A stretch of 10,009 nt of DNA, taken from positions 1 through 10,009 of the forward strand of contig JADJGC010000018.1 in NCBI GenBank assembly GCA_016708315.1, written 5' to 3'. Shown here in pieces: positions 1 to 6,282 of the stretch. Position 1 is the stretch's first letter. Every line of letters starts with the position of its first letter. This DNA is from a bacterium. Its GTDB lineage: Bacteria; Zixibacteria; MSB-5A5; CAIYYT01. Under the pieces are notes generated by a model. That model was given only the letters and a program-made list of their open reading frames with translations. It was not told the origin of the DNA and did no database searches. Position numbers and translations under genes: made by a program.

Positions 1-102
1 CAGGTGGTCCCGTTCGTTCTGGCCACGACAGGTGACGCTCCAGCATTGCACAAGGTGCGGCGCTCCTTGCGGGCTGCTCTCAAGCAACACCCGCAAGACT
101 GA
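1..102 (+). CDS. C-terminal end of an unidentified protein (partial, cut by window edge)
   Basis: Frame 1 is open from the first base to a TGA at 100-102, which is followed directly by TAG. The 33 visible residues start QVVPFVLATTGD and end in a basic, helical-looking tail (VRRSLRAALKQHPQD). No domain can be named from so little. It ends 11 nt before the GTG of the next gene on the same strand, so the two are probably in one transcript with the nuclease gene beyond. The only support is the open frame, its protein-like composition and the tight spacing. Confidence 0.45.
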   Translation, partial: QVVPFVLATTGDAPALHKVRRSLRAALKQHPQD

Positions 103-113
103 TAGAATAGACT

Positions 114-1061
114 GTGAGCAAGATCGATCCCGCTCAAGGGTACATCGTGATGCGCGAGGGCGACCAGCCTGATCCCGCCAGGGCGCAGCCGTTCTTGAAG
201 GCCGCCGCCGCCTTTCTCAAGGGAGCTGCCACTGATCCGGTGACACGGCTTTATGACACGGTGACCGGAATGTCGTATTCGCCAGCGGATGCCGACGTCG
301 TGAGGCTGGTTTATTTTTCCCATCTGCGTCCCGAGGACATGGAAGTGAGGTCGGCCGACGGCAGAACATTGCAACCCGTACAGGACCTGCCGGAAACTTT
401 GCAGAATCTCGCGAGGCACAAATCCGGCGGACTGTTCGTACCTGCCGATGACGTTTGGTTGGTTCCTCCTCCCGAAATCAATCCTGAGTTTGAACAGCAG
501 ATCGAACTGTTGCGGCACGAGTTGCCGGAAATGGAAACGGAAGCCCCAACGGCGGATCAAGTCCATCCGCGCGGACCAGCCGGAGCGGACACCGATGCTT
601 ATCCGGTGGAACTACACGACGACATGGATCTCCTGCCAGGCCTCTCGGGTGAGAAAATGCTAAATGCAACGATTGCCTTTGTGCGCCAGGCCAACCCCGC
701 GACGCTGGCCGCGCTTGGGGCGCTGGCCGGCATGCTGGCCTACAAGTCAATGGGGTTGAAAGGAGTGGTGGGTTTGCTCCTGGCCGTCGCCGCGCTCAAA
801 CGATATCTCAAGATGGGCAGCCGCATCATCATGGACCAGCGGCTGGACCTGGTCGCCCGCGGAATTCAGGACGGCATCCCGGTGAACAAAAATGGACAAG
901 TGGACGCGGAGTTCCTCGAAGCGCTCCGTCACTTTCCGGTCGGCGATCACAATGTCGCCTTCCGGCGTCTCAGTCCGGCGGTTCGAGCGCGGCAATGGGA
1001 GCATCATCCCATCAGGTTGATCCTTCCGCATACGGCCTGGAGTCGCACGCCGAAACGGTGA
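114..1061 (+). CDS. Hypothetical protein, 315 aa, with one central hydrophobic segment
   Basis: I do not recognise this family. The product starts at a GTG and has an N-terminal region rich in charged and aromatic residues (about 1-120). An acidic, proline-containing linker follows (about 135-180), then a long Ala/Gly/Leu-rich hydrophobic stretch at about 196-229 containing LAALGALAGMLAY and GVVGLLLAVAAL. This could be one or two membrane-spanning or hairpin helices. A C-terminal region of about 85 residues follows. There is no N-terminal signal peptide, so if it is membrane-bound the large N-terminal part probably stays in the cytoplasm. No clear Shine-Dalgarno precedes the GTG; TAGAAT lies at 103-108. 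The end of the gene overlaps the nuclease gene: by 67 nt if that starts at ATG 995, or by only 4 nt (GTGA) if it starts at GTG 1058. The same strand and overlap suggest one operon. Coding status is likely; function is unknown. Confidence 0.7.
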   Translation: MSKIDPAQGYIVMREGDQPDPARAQPFLKAAAAFLKGAATDPVTRLYDTVTGMSYSPADADVVRLVYFSHLRPEDMEVRSADGRTLQPVQDLPETLQNLARHKSGGLFVPADDVWLVPPPEINPEFEQQIELLRHELPEMETEAPTADQVHPRGPAGADTDAYPVELHDDMDLLPGLSGEKMLNATIAFVRQANPATLAALGALAGMLAYKSMGLKGVVGLLLAVAALKRYLKMGSRIIMDQRLDLVARGIQDGIPVNKNGQVDAEFLEALRHFPVGDHNVAFRRLSPAVRARQWEHHPIRLILPHTAWSRTPKR

Positions 1062-1540
1062 GTCAGGTGGTGGACGGCGATACTTTTGTTGGTCAGCGCG
1101 GGCGTTACCGGTTGATCGGAATCGATACACCGGAACTGGACCATCACGACAAATCACAGCCGGGAGCGCAGAGGGCCTGGGAAGCTCTTCGTCAACTGAT
1201 CCCGCCAGGGTCGCAGGTCCGGGTGGAGGTAGCTCGAAACCAGCCGGCACTTTATGGCCGCATGCCCTGTTACCTCTACGCGAAGGATTCGGTCTCGGGA
1301 AACGAACTCTGTGTCAACAAACTCCTCGTGGAAGAAGGTCTGGCGCGCGCAACCAACTTTCAACCGTACCACCCGAAAATGCAGGAATTCGTTCAATCCG
1401 CCCTGGACGCCATTTCGCAAAGGAAGGGCCTCTGGAACGCCCTCTACAATCCCAAACCGCAACCGAGGATTCTCTCCGTCCAAGCGGAGAGATCCGTAGC
1501 AGGCAGCGTCGACGAGCGCGTCAACTTCTCGCTGGCCTAA
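995..1540 (+). CDS. Thermonuclease-family (SNase-like) nuclease
   Basis: This is a staphylococcal-nuclease-fold protein of 181 aa, the family that makes Ca2+-dependent cuts in DNA and RNA phosphodiester bonds. Numbered from ATG 995, the VVDGDTF motif (D27, D29) and RLIGIDTPE motif (R39, D44, E47) are present. So are YGR (R89), VNKLLVEEGLA (107-117) and a C-terminal helix ending in GLW. These correspond to Staphylococcus nuclease D19/D21, R35, D40, E43 and R87, so the active site looks intact. There is no signal peptide, so a cytoplasmic location is likely, unlike classic secreted thermonucleases. Start choice is open. ATG 995 keeps a full first beta strand (AETVSQVVDGD), whereas GTG 1058 forms a GTGA overlap with the upstream stop, typical of translational coupling, and gives 160 aa. 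The tail after residue 152 is not part of the fold. The stop codon overlaps that of the convergent reverse transcriptase gene. Confidence 0.9.
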   Translation: MGASSHQVDPSAYGLESHAETVSQVVDGDTFVGQRGRYRLIGIDTPELDHHDKSQPGAQRAWEALRQLIPPGSQVRVEVARNQPALYGRMPCYLYAKDSVSGNELCVNKLLVEEGLARATNFQPYHPKMQEFVQSALDAISQRKGLWNALYNPKPQPRILSVQAERSVAGSVDERVNFSLA

Positions 1541-2748
1541 TCCAAACTGAACGCGGCGAATGCCGGCTTGTCGGCAGGCAGTGGAGTTTCCCCCGCGCCC
1601 AATCCCGTGCGCAGATCGTACTCCTGTTTGAAGAGTTGCTTGATCCGTTGATGGTACGGCTCGTATTGCCCGGCCTCCAAACTCTCCAGCAGTTGCGCCC
1701 ATTCCGCTTCCGCCTCGTGATAATCTGGCGGTAGAAGCGCGTGTTGCATGATGTGGTTGGTCAGGTGAAGCCACCGGAACACTTCGCCAGCGGCACCGAT
1801 CGGCAACTGCGGTTGGGTTTGCACGCGGTTTCTGACCTGTGTCAGATAATGGCGATAGATTTTTCCATGCAAGGCGTGCGGCAAGCTTCGGTCGAAAATA
1901 CATTCCGGGTGTTGAATGATGCGGTTGAGCGATTCGTCCTCGCAGGTTTGCCGAAGCATGAGCATCTCGAGGATATAAGGCGTTGGTTGCTGACTCATCC
2001 GGTTGAGCAGACAGCTCAGGCTGTAGGTAATTCGTCCGTCGTGTTCGCGGTAGGGCTGGCCCGTCTTGTTGACGTGGAGTTTCACCTTCTTGTGATTGGG
2101 CAAGCGGAACGTCTCGCCGCTCAAATCGACTTCGATCAATTGTGAATCGTCCAGGATTTGATAAGACCGGCCGAGGAACACCAGTTCTTCAGACGGGACG
2201 ATGCAAGTCTTGGTGGGGCTCAAGAGCATTCCCAAAGGCTCAATCACGGCCTCAAGTCGTCGTTTGGCCTTCGTGCATTTCTCGAGACTGCCCAGGACGC
2301 AGATGTCGTCCACATAGCGAAAGTAGTGCGAAAAATCGGTCATGGCGGCGTCGACGTCGCGCAATACCAGTTCGGCCAGCCACGGGGAAAGCGGACTGCC
2401 GACTGGCAAGCCGCGAGAAACGGGTCGGAGGATGTTGACCAGCCCTTGGCTCAGGTGGCCAGGCAGGGAAAGAGATTTGATCCGGGACCTAACCTCGTCT
2501 TGCGGGATCGAACCGAAACAGTCCTGGAGGTCAGCACGCAGGGCTATCGTTCCTGGTTCGGCCCGAAGCGCCTCGCGAATGTGCGCTTGGATTTGCTCCG
2601 GCTCCCATTTGACCGGGCAAAGGTGTTTGAGTTGTTCGTAAATTTCGCGGTGCCGACGGCGGTCTTCCGCATTCGGGATCTGAAGCCGCCGTCCATTCAT
2701 GCTGACGATCCGGTACGGTTGCGGGGCATCAGCAATTTGAAATCTCAT
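1537..2748 (-). CDS. Stand-alone reverse transcriptase (RVT_1 type; Abi/unknown-group-like)
   Basis: This is an RNA-directed DNA polymerase of 403 aa. The fingers motif is YRIVSMNGRRLQIPNAEDRR (12-31). Motif A is RADLQDCF (catalytic D73), motif B is RGLPVGSPLSP (112-122), motif C is RYVDD (D147, D148), then SPTKT (177-181) and a FLG turn (191-193). All three catalytic aspartates are present. There is very little sequence before the fingers motif, and none of the maturase or HNH domains of group II intron proteins. About 205 residues of mostly helical sequence follow the polymerase core and could be a thumb or alphaRep-like domain. RYVDD and GLPVGSPLSP with LAE resemble the Abi and unknown-group (DRT) antiphage RTs more than retrons or intron RTs; that assignment is from memory of motif style. 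ATG 2748 has no obvious Shine-Dalgarno, but the frame is closed at 2821 and offers no other usual start. It lies 62 nt downstream of the sigma factor gene on the same strand. Confidence 0.88.
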   Translation of the reverse strand: MRFQIADAPQPYRIVSMNGRRLQIPNAEDRRRHREIYEQLKHLCPVKWEPEQIQAHIREALRAEPGTIALRADLQDCFGSIPQDEVRSRIKSLSLPGHLSQGLVNILRPVSRGLPVGSPLSPWLAELVLRDVDAAMTDFSHYFRYVDDICVLGSLEKCTKAKRRLEAVIEPLGMLLSPTKTCIVPSEELVFLGRSYQILDDSQLIEVDLSGETFRLPNHKKVKLHVNKTGQPYREHDGRITYSLSCLLNRMSQQPTPYILEMLMLRQTCEDESLNRIIQHPECIFDRSLPHALHGKIYRHYLTQVRNRVQTQPQLPIGAAGEVFRWLHLTNHIMQHALLPPDYHEAEAEWAQLLESLEAGQYEPYHQRIKQLFKQEYDLRTGLGAGETPLPADKPAFAAFSLD

Positions 2749-2810
2749 TCGCGCGCGGCACGAACGAAGATCGCCCGCCGCACGATTGTTGGCTTTTGGC
2801 GAAGCCGGTT

Positions 2811-3656
2811 TCAGACAGGATCAAGAGTCAGGTGAAAGATCTCACCTAATCGCTGCCGGAGTCGGGACAGGGCTTGTAGTTCAATTTTACGAACACGCTC
2901 ACGCGTGCGGCCGAGTTGTTCCCCGACGGCATCGAGCGTGGCGACCGGACCATCCAAGCCAAAACGTTGGCGGATCACAAACTGTTCCCGATCGGTGAGA
3001 CACTCCGCTATCGCCTGGCGAACCACGGCCAAATCCTCGGTGTCCATCATTTCCTGGAAGGAACAGCGCTCTTCCGGAATGACGCAGCCGATCATTTCGC
3101 CGCTCCCGTCGCACGCCGGCGCATCCAGACTCACTTCAGTAACCCGGTACTTCAGCACGTGACGAACGGCCTCCACTTTGAGACCGACTTCGCCCGCAAT
3201 GCGGTGTTCATCGTGTTCCGCAGCGGCTTCGTCGTAACTGGGCGCATGGAGCACTTTGTGCAATTGGGTCGCGCGGCGGATGGGAATGCGCACAGTGTGC
3301 GCACGATTGGCGGCCATCCGGATCGCCTGCTCGATCCAGAGCGTGGCGTAGGTTGAAAAGCGGGTGTTGAATCCCTGGGGATTGTATTTCCTGGCGGCGA
3401 TTTGCAAACCTTCGTTCCCGGCGGAGATCAATTCCTCCATGGTCAATTGCGTGTGCTGCCAGCGTTTTGCGACCGACACGACCAGCCTCAAATTCGCCTC
3501 GATCAACCTTATTTCGGCTCGGGCTGACTCATCTTCGGGCCCCTCCCGGATCGCGCTGCTCAACTTGATTTCCTCCGCCGCCGTCAGCAGGGAAACCTTC
3601 CCGATTTCATTCAAATAGTTGTCAAGATATTGCGTACCGCCACTAACCGCACTCAT
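2811..3656 (-). CDS. RNA polymerase sigma factor, sigma-70 family (short RpoD/RpoS-like)
   Basis: This is a transcription initiation factor that directs core RNA polymerase to promoters. Region 1.2 (YLNEIGKVSLLTAAEEI, residues 10-26) and region 2 (IEANLRLVVSVAKRW to VRIP, about 52-125) are clear. Region 3 includes a DEHRIAGEVGLKVEAVRHVLKY helix-turn-helix. Region 4 (LTDREQFVIRQRFGLDG, then TRERVRKIE, about 220-268) is also clear. At 281 aa it lacks region 1.1 and fits an accessory group 2/3 sigma. I chose ATG 3656 because GGGAGAG precedes it by about 10 nt and conserved sequence begins shortly after; a GTG at 3722 would add 22 residues with no family support. Region 4.2 keeps the arginine and glutamate residues used at TTGACA-type -35 elements. 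In region 2.4 the usual Trp-Trp pair is Leu-Trp and the -10-reading Thr is Arg. The gene sits between a small secreted protein and the reverse transcriptase, all on one strand. Confidence 0.93.
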   Translation of the reverse strand: MSAVSGGTQYLDNYLNEIGKVSLLTAAEEIKLSSAIREGPEDESARAEIRLIEANLRLVVSVAKRWQHTQLTMEELISAGNEGLQIAARKYNPQGFNTRFSTYATLWIEQAIRMAANRAHTVRIPIRRATQLHKVLHAPSYDEAAAEHDEHRIAGEVGLKVEAVRHVLKYRVTEVSLDAPACDGSGEMIGCVIPEERCSFQEMMDTEDLAVVRQAIAECLTDREQFVIRQRFGLDGPVATLDAVGEQLGRTRERVRKIELQALSRLRQRLGEIFHLTLDPV

Positions 3657-3795
3657 AGCACTTTTGCTCTCCCAGAGATGTTGCAACCCGGTATGCGGGC
3701 CGCAGAATTTTTGCAGGCACACCCAACGAACAAGAACGGGTGACGGATGAATGAGTCTGCGATGATCGTCTCGCTGGCAAACTTCCGACCGTCAG

Positions 3796-4215
3796 TCAGT
3801 TCTTTCGCTTATCCTCGGTGCCAACCGATGCCTTCCGCTGAGTGCCTTTCTCACGGTAGACGGGAATAAGAAATCTGATGAGCTTGGCTTTTCCGGTGTT
3901 CCCTTCAGGGACGCGCACGTAGCGCTCGACGTATTGACCGGTCCACTCCAAATGATTGATCTGGTCGCCAACTTCGGTGGTGAGAGGTTCGGCTTTGGTT
4001 GAATCCCGTGCAGTCGGTTTGCGCAGTTGCGGAAGGTAAGCCTGGCCTGTCCCATTTGTGGAGCTCGTGTCCAACCTGGAGACAGTTGGAGAGATGGTGG
4101 TCGGGTGATTGGTGGCCTGCCCGTAAATAAGATTTGTTCCCAACAGCAAATGCAGGGCGAGAACCACGGCAGGTTTCAAGGCGGCTTTCACTCGACTGTC
4201 CGTTGATACATACAC
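3796..4215 (-). CDS. Small secreted hypothetical protein, 139 aa, with signal peptide
   Basis: The product begins with a basic N-terminus and a hydrophobic core (KPAVVLALHLLLGTNLIYGQA, about residues 14-34), followed by a plausible signal peptidase site after YGQA. The mature part of about 105 residues is Thr/Ser-rich, then charged (EWTGQYVERYVRVPEG), and ends in a lysine/arginine-rich tail. No cysteine remains in the mature part and no family is recognised. GTG 4215 has GAGGGA 5 nt upstream (minus strand of 4221-4226), a good Shine-Dalgarno, with TATAAT just beyond. GTG 4191 would give a shorter, cleaner signal peptide but a weaker ribosome site. Its stop is 139 nt before the sigma factor ATG, so read-through into the sigma and RT genes is possible but not shown. 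Two other open frames overlap it on the same strand; this one is preferred for its signal peptide and ribosome site. Confidence 0.65.
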   Translation of the reverse strand: MYVSTDSRVKAALKPAVVLALHLLLGTNLIYGQATNHPTTISPTVSRLDTSSTNGTGQAYLPQLRKPTARDSTKAEPLTTEVGDQINHLEWTGQYVERYVRVPEGNTGKAKLIRFLIPVYREKGTQRKASVGTEDKRKN

Positions 4216-4220
4216 GGTCG

Positions 4221-4226
4221 TCCCTC
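4221..4226 (-). promoter_or_regulatory. Shine-Dalgarno of the small secreted protein gene
   Basis: The minus strand reads GAGGGA, ending 5 nt before GTG 4215. It is one of only a few convincing ribosome binding sites in the window and is the main reason for choosing that start. Confidence 0.55.
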
Positions 4227-4232
4227 ATTATA
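4227..4232 (-). promoter_or_regulatory. -10 element (TATAAT) upstream of the small secreted protein gene
   Basis: The minus strand carries a perfect TATAAT ending 11 nt before GTG 4215 and immediately upstream of the GAGGGA ribosome site. Transcription would start at about 4220-4221, giving a very short leader that would barely include that site. At 15-18 bp upstream I see only GC-rich sequence with no -35 match, so an activator or another sigma would be needed, or the match is chance. Confidence 0.35.
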
Positions 4233-4404
4233 GTGCGGCGGGTGATGTATTGCCCCCTCGTCGAGCACAAAAGTGTTTGGGCCGGCGCATTAGCGAAATA
4301 GCAAAATCCAGACCGCACGAATCCAAATCACATTTGAGAGCCGGCTGGCTGGACTGGTGATCCCACCGATGCCACGCAACAGATTCGCTGTCGCGGTCCA
4401 GTTA

Positions 4405-4433
4405 TTCTCAGCCATCTCACTTTGGCCTATAAT
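4405..4433 (+). promoter_or_regulatory. Sigma-70-type promoter of the 90-aa gene
   Basis: TTCTCA (4405-4410, 4 of 6 to TTGACA) and a perfect TATAAT (4428-4433) are separated by exactly 17 bp. The expected transcription start, about 6-7 nt after the -10, falls at 4439-4440, on the ATG itself. The mRNA would therefore be leaderless or nearly so. The same 223-bp intergenic region (4216-4438) holds the divergent TATAAT of the secreted protein gene; I see nothing else in it. Confidence 0.55.
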
Positions 4434-4438
4434 CGAGT

Positions 4439-4711
4439 ATGAAGTTCTCGGGCACACCTGCTGAATTGTTCATGGCAATACGAGATGGTGGCGAGCGTTT
4501 CCAGTGCATCGGCCAGATGGGGATTCCCAAGGTGGCGGGATCGGCCGTCGCTGTGCCGGGTCTGGTCGCCATCGGTGCTGGAGTTGCCATCACCAGGACG
4601 CTCGCGGAGAAAAAGCAAGATAAGCGGGTCAAGCGGCTCGTGAAACGCGAAGTCGAGAAAGCGGTCAAAGCGCGACAGCCCAAAGGGCTTTCCTTCGACT
4701 TGTTTGGTTAA
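4439..4711 (+). CDS. Small hydrophobic hypothetical protein, 90 aa
   Basis: This is an unrecognised short protein in three parts. The N-terminal 30 residues (FSGTPAELFMAIRDGGERF) may be a small folded or amphipathic part. A Gly/Ala/Val-rich hydrophobic stretch at about 31-53 contains VAGSAVAVPGLVAIGAGVAI and could be one membrane helix. The C-terminus is strongly basic (EKKQDKRVKRLVKREVEKAVKARQ) and likely helical, ending in FDLFG. A single-pass membrane protein with a basic cytoplasmic tail would fit the positive-inside rule. It has a good promoter immediately upstream but no Shine-Dalgarno. It stands alone, convergent with the methyltransferase gene, whose stop is 75 nt away. Coding status rests on promoter placement and sensible composition. 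Confidence 0.6.
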   Translation: MKFSGTPAELFMAIRDGGERFQCIGQMGIPKVAGSAVAVPGLVAIGAGVAITRTLAEKKQDKRVKRLVKREVEKAVKARQPKGLSFDLFG

Positions 4712-4786
4712 ACGAGCCGCTGCGAAATGATCCGGGACGCTGCTGCTTTATTCGATTCGCGCGGATCCGTGAACGGCGAAAAGAAG

Positions 4787-6136
4787 TCAGTTGAAGAGTC
4801 GATACTGTGGCGGTGTGGGGACGCGATCGGTTTTGAGCATGTGCTCGAGGAAATCGCCCAGTTGACCGATCAGTTGCCGGAAGATTCGCGTTTGCACGCC
4901 TTGCCCCAAAATCTCCACCGCAGTGGCGTATGATCGGCTGGTGAAACCCTTCCGGGGAACGAATCCCATCAGCCGCTCAATTTCCGGGACCCGCAGCATT
5001 CGAACTCCACCTTCGCAAGCGACAAACGGACCGCAGTTGATCTTCCAGTAGCTGCGCAAAATGGTGGGGACCTTCGAACTCTGGGGGTCGATCACGGTGA
5101 ACCCAAAACCGTTGCCCGCGGCGCGGTGGCGCTCCATGTGTTCCGCTCTTCCGGCAATGCAATTCCGGATTCGCTCCGCCTCAACTCGGTCGCGCATGGG
5201 ATCCGCCGTATCCAGGTAATCACCGGCACTCCCATCGAAGCGCTTCATCGGAATGGCCGGATAGAAACGGGCGAACAGCGTGGCCACCATGACTCCGCGT
5301 TTGCGATCCTGAGGCTCCGCCCATTCGTCCCACGGGTTCAACTGAAAACAGTGGACGTGGTAGCCGAGACGTTCCAGGTGAGCCATCAACACGCGACCAG
5401 CGATCGCGTTCGGCCCAAAAAATCCCGGTACATTTTCCACCATCACCGCCAGTGGCATGTGTGCAGCTACGTGATGCGCGAAGGACAGGAACAGGTCGCC
5501 GTCGTCCCCAAGTTCGCTGCCTCCCTTCAAACCCTTTTTGGCCACGCCGGTCGTTGAGAAGCACGTGCAAGGCAAGCTGGCGAACATGAAGGCGGCCGAG
5601 GGCAAGTCGCCGGGGTCCAAATCACGGATGTCGCACTGGTAGAGCGGCACGTCGGGATGTTCCAATGCGAAGTGCGCCGCGAATCTCGGCGATATCTCGA
5701 CGGCGCCCGCCAGCTTGAATCTTGGATCGTCGGTGACGGCGCTGGTCAGCGTTCCGCCGCCGGCGAAGTACTCGATGGCAGGCAGTGGCAGCCCATGAGT
5801 ACGGTGCCGCACAATGTGAAAAGAGCGTACCGACGGAGTCACCTGCAACCTTTTGAAACTGGCGGAGAGCTTGATCTCCGTGTGCCCCTGGAAATCGGAC
5901 AACAAACGACGGCTGTTCAGATCAATAATCGGGCACGGGAGGCCCGACATCTGCCGGAAGGAAACCCGATTGCGGGTCCGATGCGCGACGGGAACCAGAT
6001 GGAGTGTATCGCCTGCTCTTTGCCGAACATCCAGAAAGGATCCGGCCTCGAAACCAAGCTGTTGGAGGCGCGGCGATTCGATCCACACCCTGGCGCAACC
6101 TTTATTGGAACCGAGCTTTTGAAAGGCCGTAAGCAC
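4787..6136 (-). CDS. DNA (cytosine-5-)-methyltransferase with N-terminal extension
   Basis: This enzyme transfers a methyl group from S-adenosylmethionine to C5 of cytosine in a specific DNA sequence. The motifs are in canonical order: motif I EYFAGGGTL (122-130), motif IV LPCTCFSTTG with catalytic C190, motif VI VMVENVPGFF (E234), motif VIII QDRKRG (276-281), motif IX RMLRVPEIERLMGF (379-392) and a motif X-like GQGVQT (411-416). The usual Asn of motif X (GN) is Gln here. The target-recognition region between VIII and IX is short, about 90 residues. The first 115 residues precede motif I and form a separate domain (AFQKLGSNKGCARVWIE, later CPIIDLN); I recall similar extensions on some phage or orphan methyltransferases but cannot name the domain. 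GTG 6136 starts it without a clear ribosome site; the conserved-looking start of the extension supports this choice. No restriction endonuclease is visible, so it is a solitary methyltransferase, divergent from hipBA. Confidence 0.93.
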   Translation of the reverse strand: MLTAFQKLGSNKGCARVWIESPRLQQLGFEAGSFLDVRQRAGDTLHLVPVAHRTRNRVSFRQMSGLPCPIIDLNSRRLLSDFQGHTEIKLSASFKRLQVTPSVRSFHIVRHRTHGLPLPAIEYFAGGGTLTSAVTDDPRFKLAGAVEISPRFAAHFALEHPDVPLYQCDIRDLDPGDLPSAAFMFASLPCTCFSTTGVAKKGLKGGSELGDDGDLFLSFAHHVAAHMPLAVMVENVPGFFGPNAIAGRVLMAHLERLGYHVHCFQLNPWDEWAEPQDRKRGVMVATLFARFYPAIPMKRFDGSAGDYLDTADPMRDRVEAERIRNCIAGRAEHMERHRAAGNGFGFTVIDPQSSKVPTILRSYWKINCGPFVACEGGVRMLRVPEIERLMGFVPRKGFTSRSYATAVEILGQGVQTRIFRQLIGQLGDFLEHMLKTDRVPTPPQYRLFN

Positions 6137-6158
6137 GCAACAATTCTTGTATTGAAAT

Positions 6159-6176
6159 ATTCCGCGTAGCGGGAAC
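6159..6176 (-). promoter_or_regulatory. Degenerate operator-like inverted repeat beside the methyltransferase start
   Basis: Read on the minus strand it is GTTCCCG-CTAC-GCGGAAT. The left half matches the hipBA palindromes perfectly (7 of 7). The right half has one mismatch, and the spacer is 4 bp instead of 2. Its centre is 51 bp from the next palindrome, continuing their roughly 50-bp rhythm, and it lies 23 nt upstream of the methyltransferase GTG. It may be a weak or half-site for the same regulator; the altered spacing makes this uncertain. Confidence 0.35.
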
Positions 6177-6211
6177 GCGGCATTTGAGCTTGTCTCGCAC
6201 TCGCATCTCTG

Positions 6212-6225
6212 TTCCCGTTCGGGAA
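6212..6225 (+). promoter_or_regulatory. Palindromic operator candidate O1 (TTCCCGTTCGGGAA)
   Basis: This is a perfect 6-2-6 palindrome flanked by G and T, so the 16-bp core is GTTCCCGNNCGGGAAT. It lies in the region between the divergent methyltransferase and hipB genes, 49 bp centre to centre from an almost identical copy. HipB dimers repress their own operon by binding several dyad sites upstream of hipB, so this is the natural assignment; the motif differs from the E. coli one. Confidence 0.7.
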
Positions 6226-6260
6226 TAAAGCGTTGATTTTCTTGACCACAGGCGCAATTG

Positions 6261-6274
6261 TTCCCGTGCGGGAA
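6261..6274 (+). promoter_or_regulatory. Palindromic operator candidate O2 (TTCCCGTGCGGGAA)
   Basis: Both 6-bp arms are identical to O1, as are the flanking G, T and the following AA; only one central base differs. It sits 8 bp upstream of the proposed hipB -35 element. A bound HipB dimer here would lie next to RNA polymerase and could cooperate with sites O1 and O3, about 50 bp away on either side. Confidence 0.72.
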
Positions 6275-6282
6275 TAATTCAC

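Noticed and set aside
103..108. TAGAAT as a -10 element giving a leaderless 315-aa gene
   Set aside because: There is no -35 match at 16-18 bp, and the stop of an apparent upstream gene lies at 100-102, so operon transcription explains it better.
747..1903. - strand frames (747-1250 and 1154-1903) opposite the 315-aa and nuclease genes
   Set aside because: They are Arg/Pro-rich shadow translations without motifs, and the nuclease reading frame is certain.
2749..2810. Possible retron non-coding RNA (msr-msd) upstream of the RT
   Set aside because: The gap is only 62 nt, has no inverted repeats of the right size, and the RT lacks retron-type motif style.
2158..2835. 225-codon open frame on the + strand opposite the reverse transcriptase
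   Set aside because: It is antisense to a gene with clear catalytic motifs, and its translation shows no domain or signal; long antisense frames are expected at this GC content.
3792..4318. Two alternative - strand frames (3792-4055 and 3905-4318) overlapping the small secreted protein
   Set aside because: They lack the signal peptide and the Shine-Dalgarno that the chosen frame has; only one can be real.
4727..4933. 68-codon + strand frame after the 90-aa gene
   Set aside because: Most of it is antisense to the 3' end of the methyltransferase gene and it has no promoter or ribosome site.
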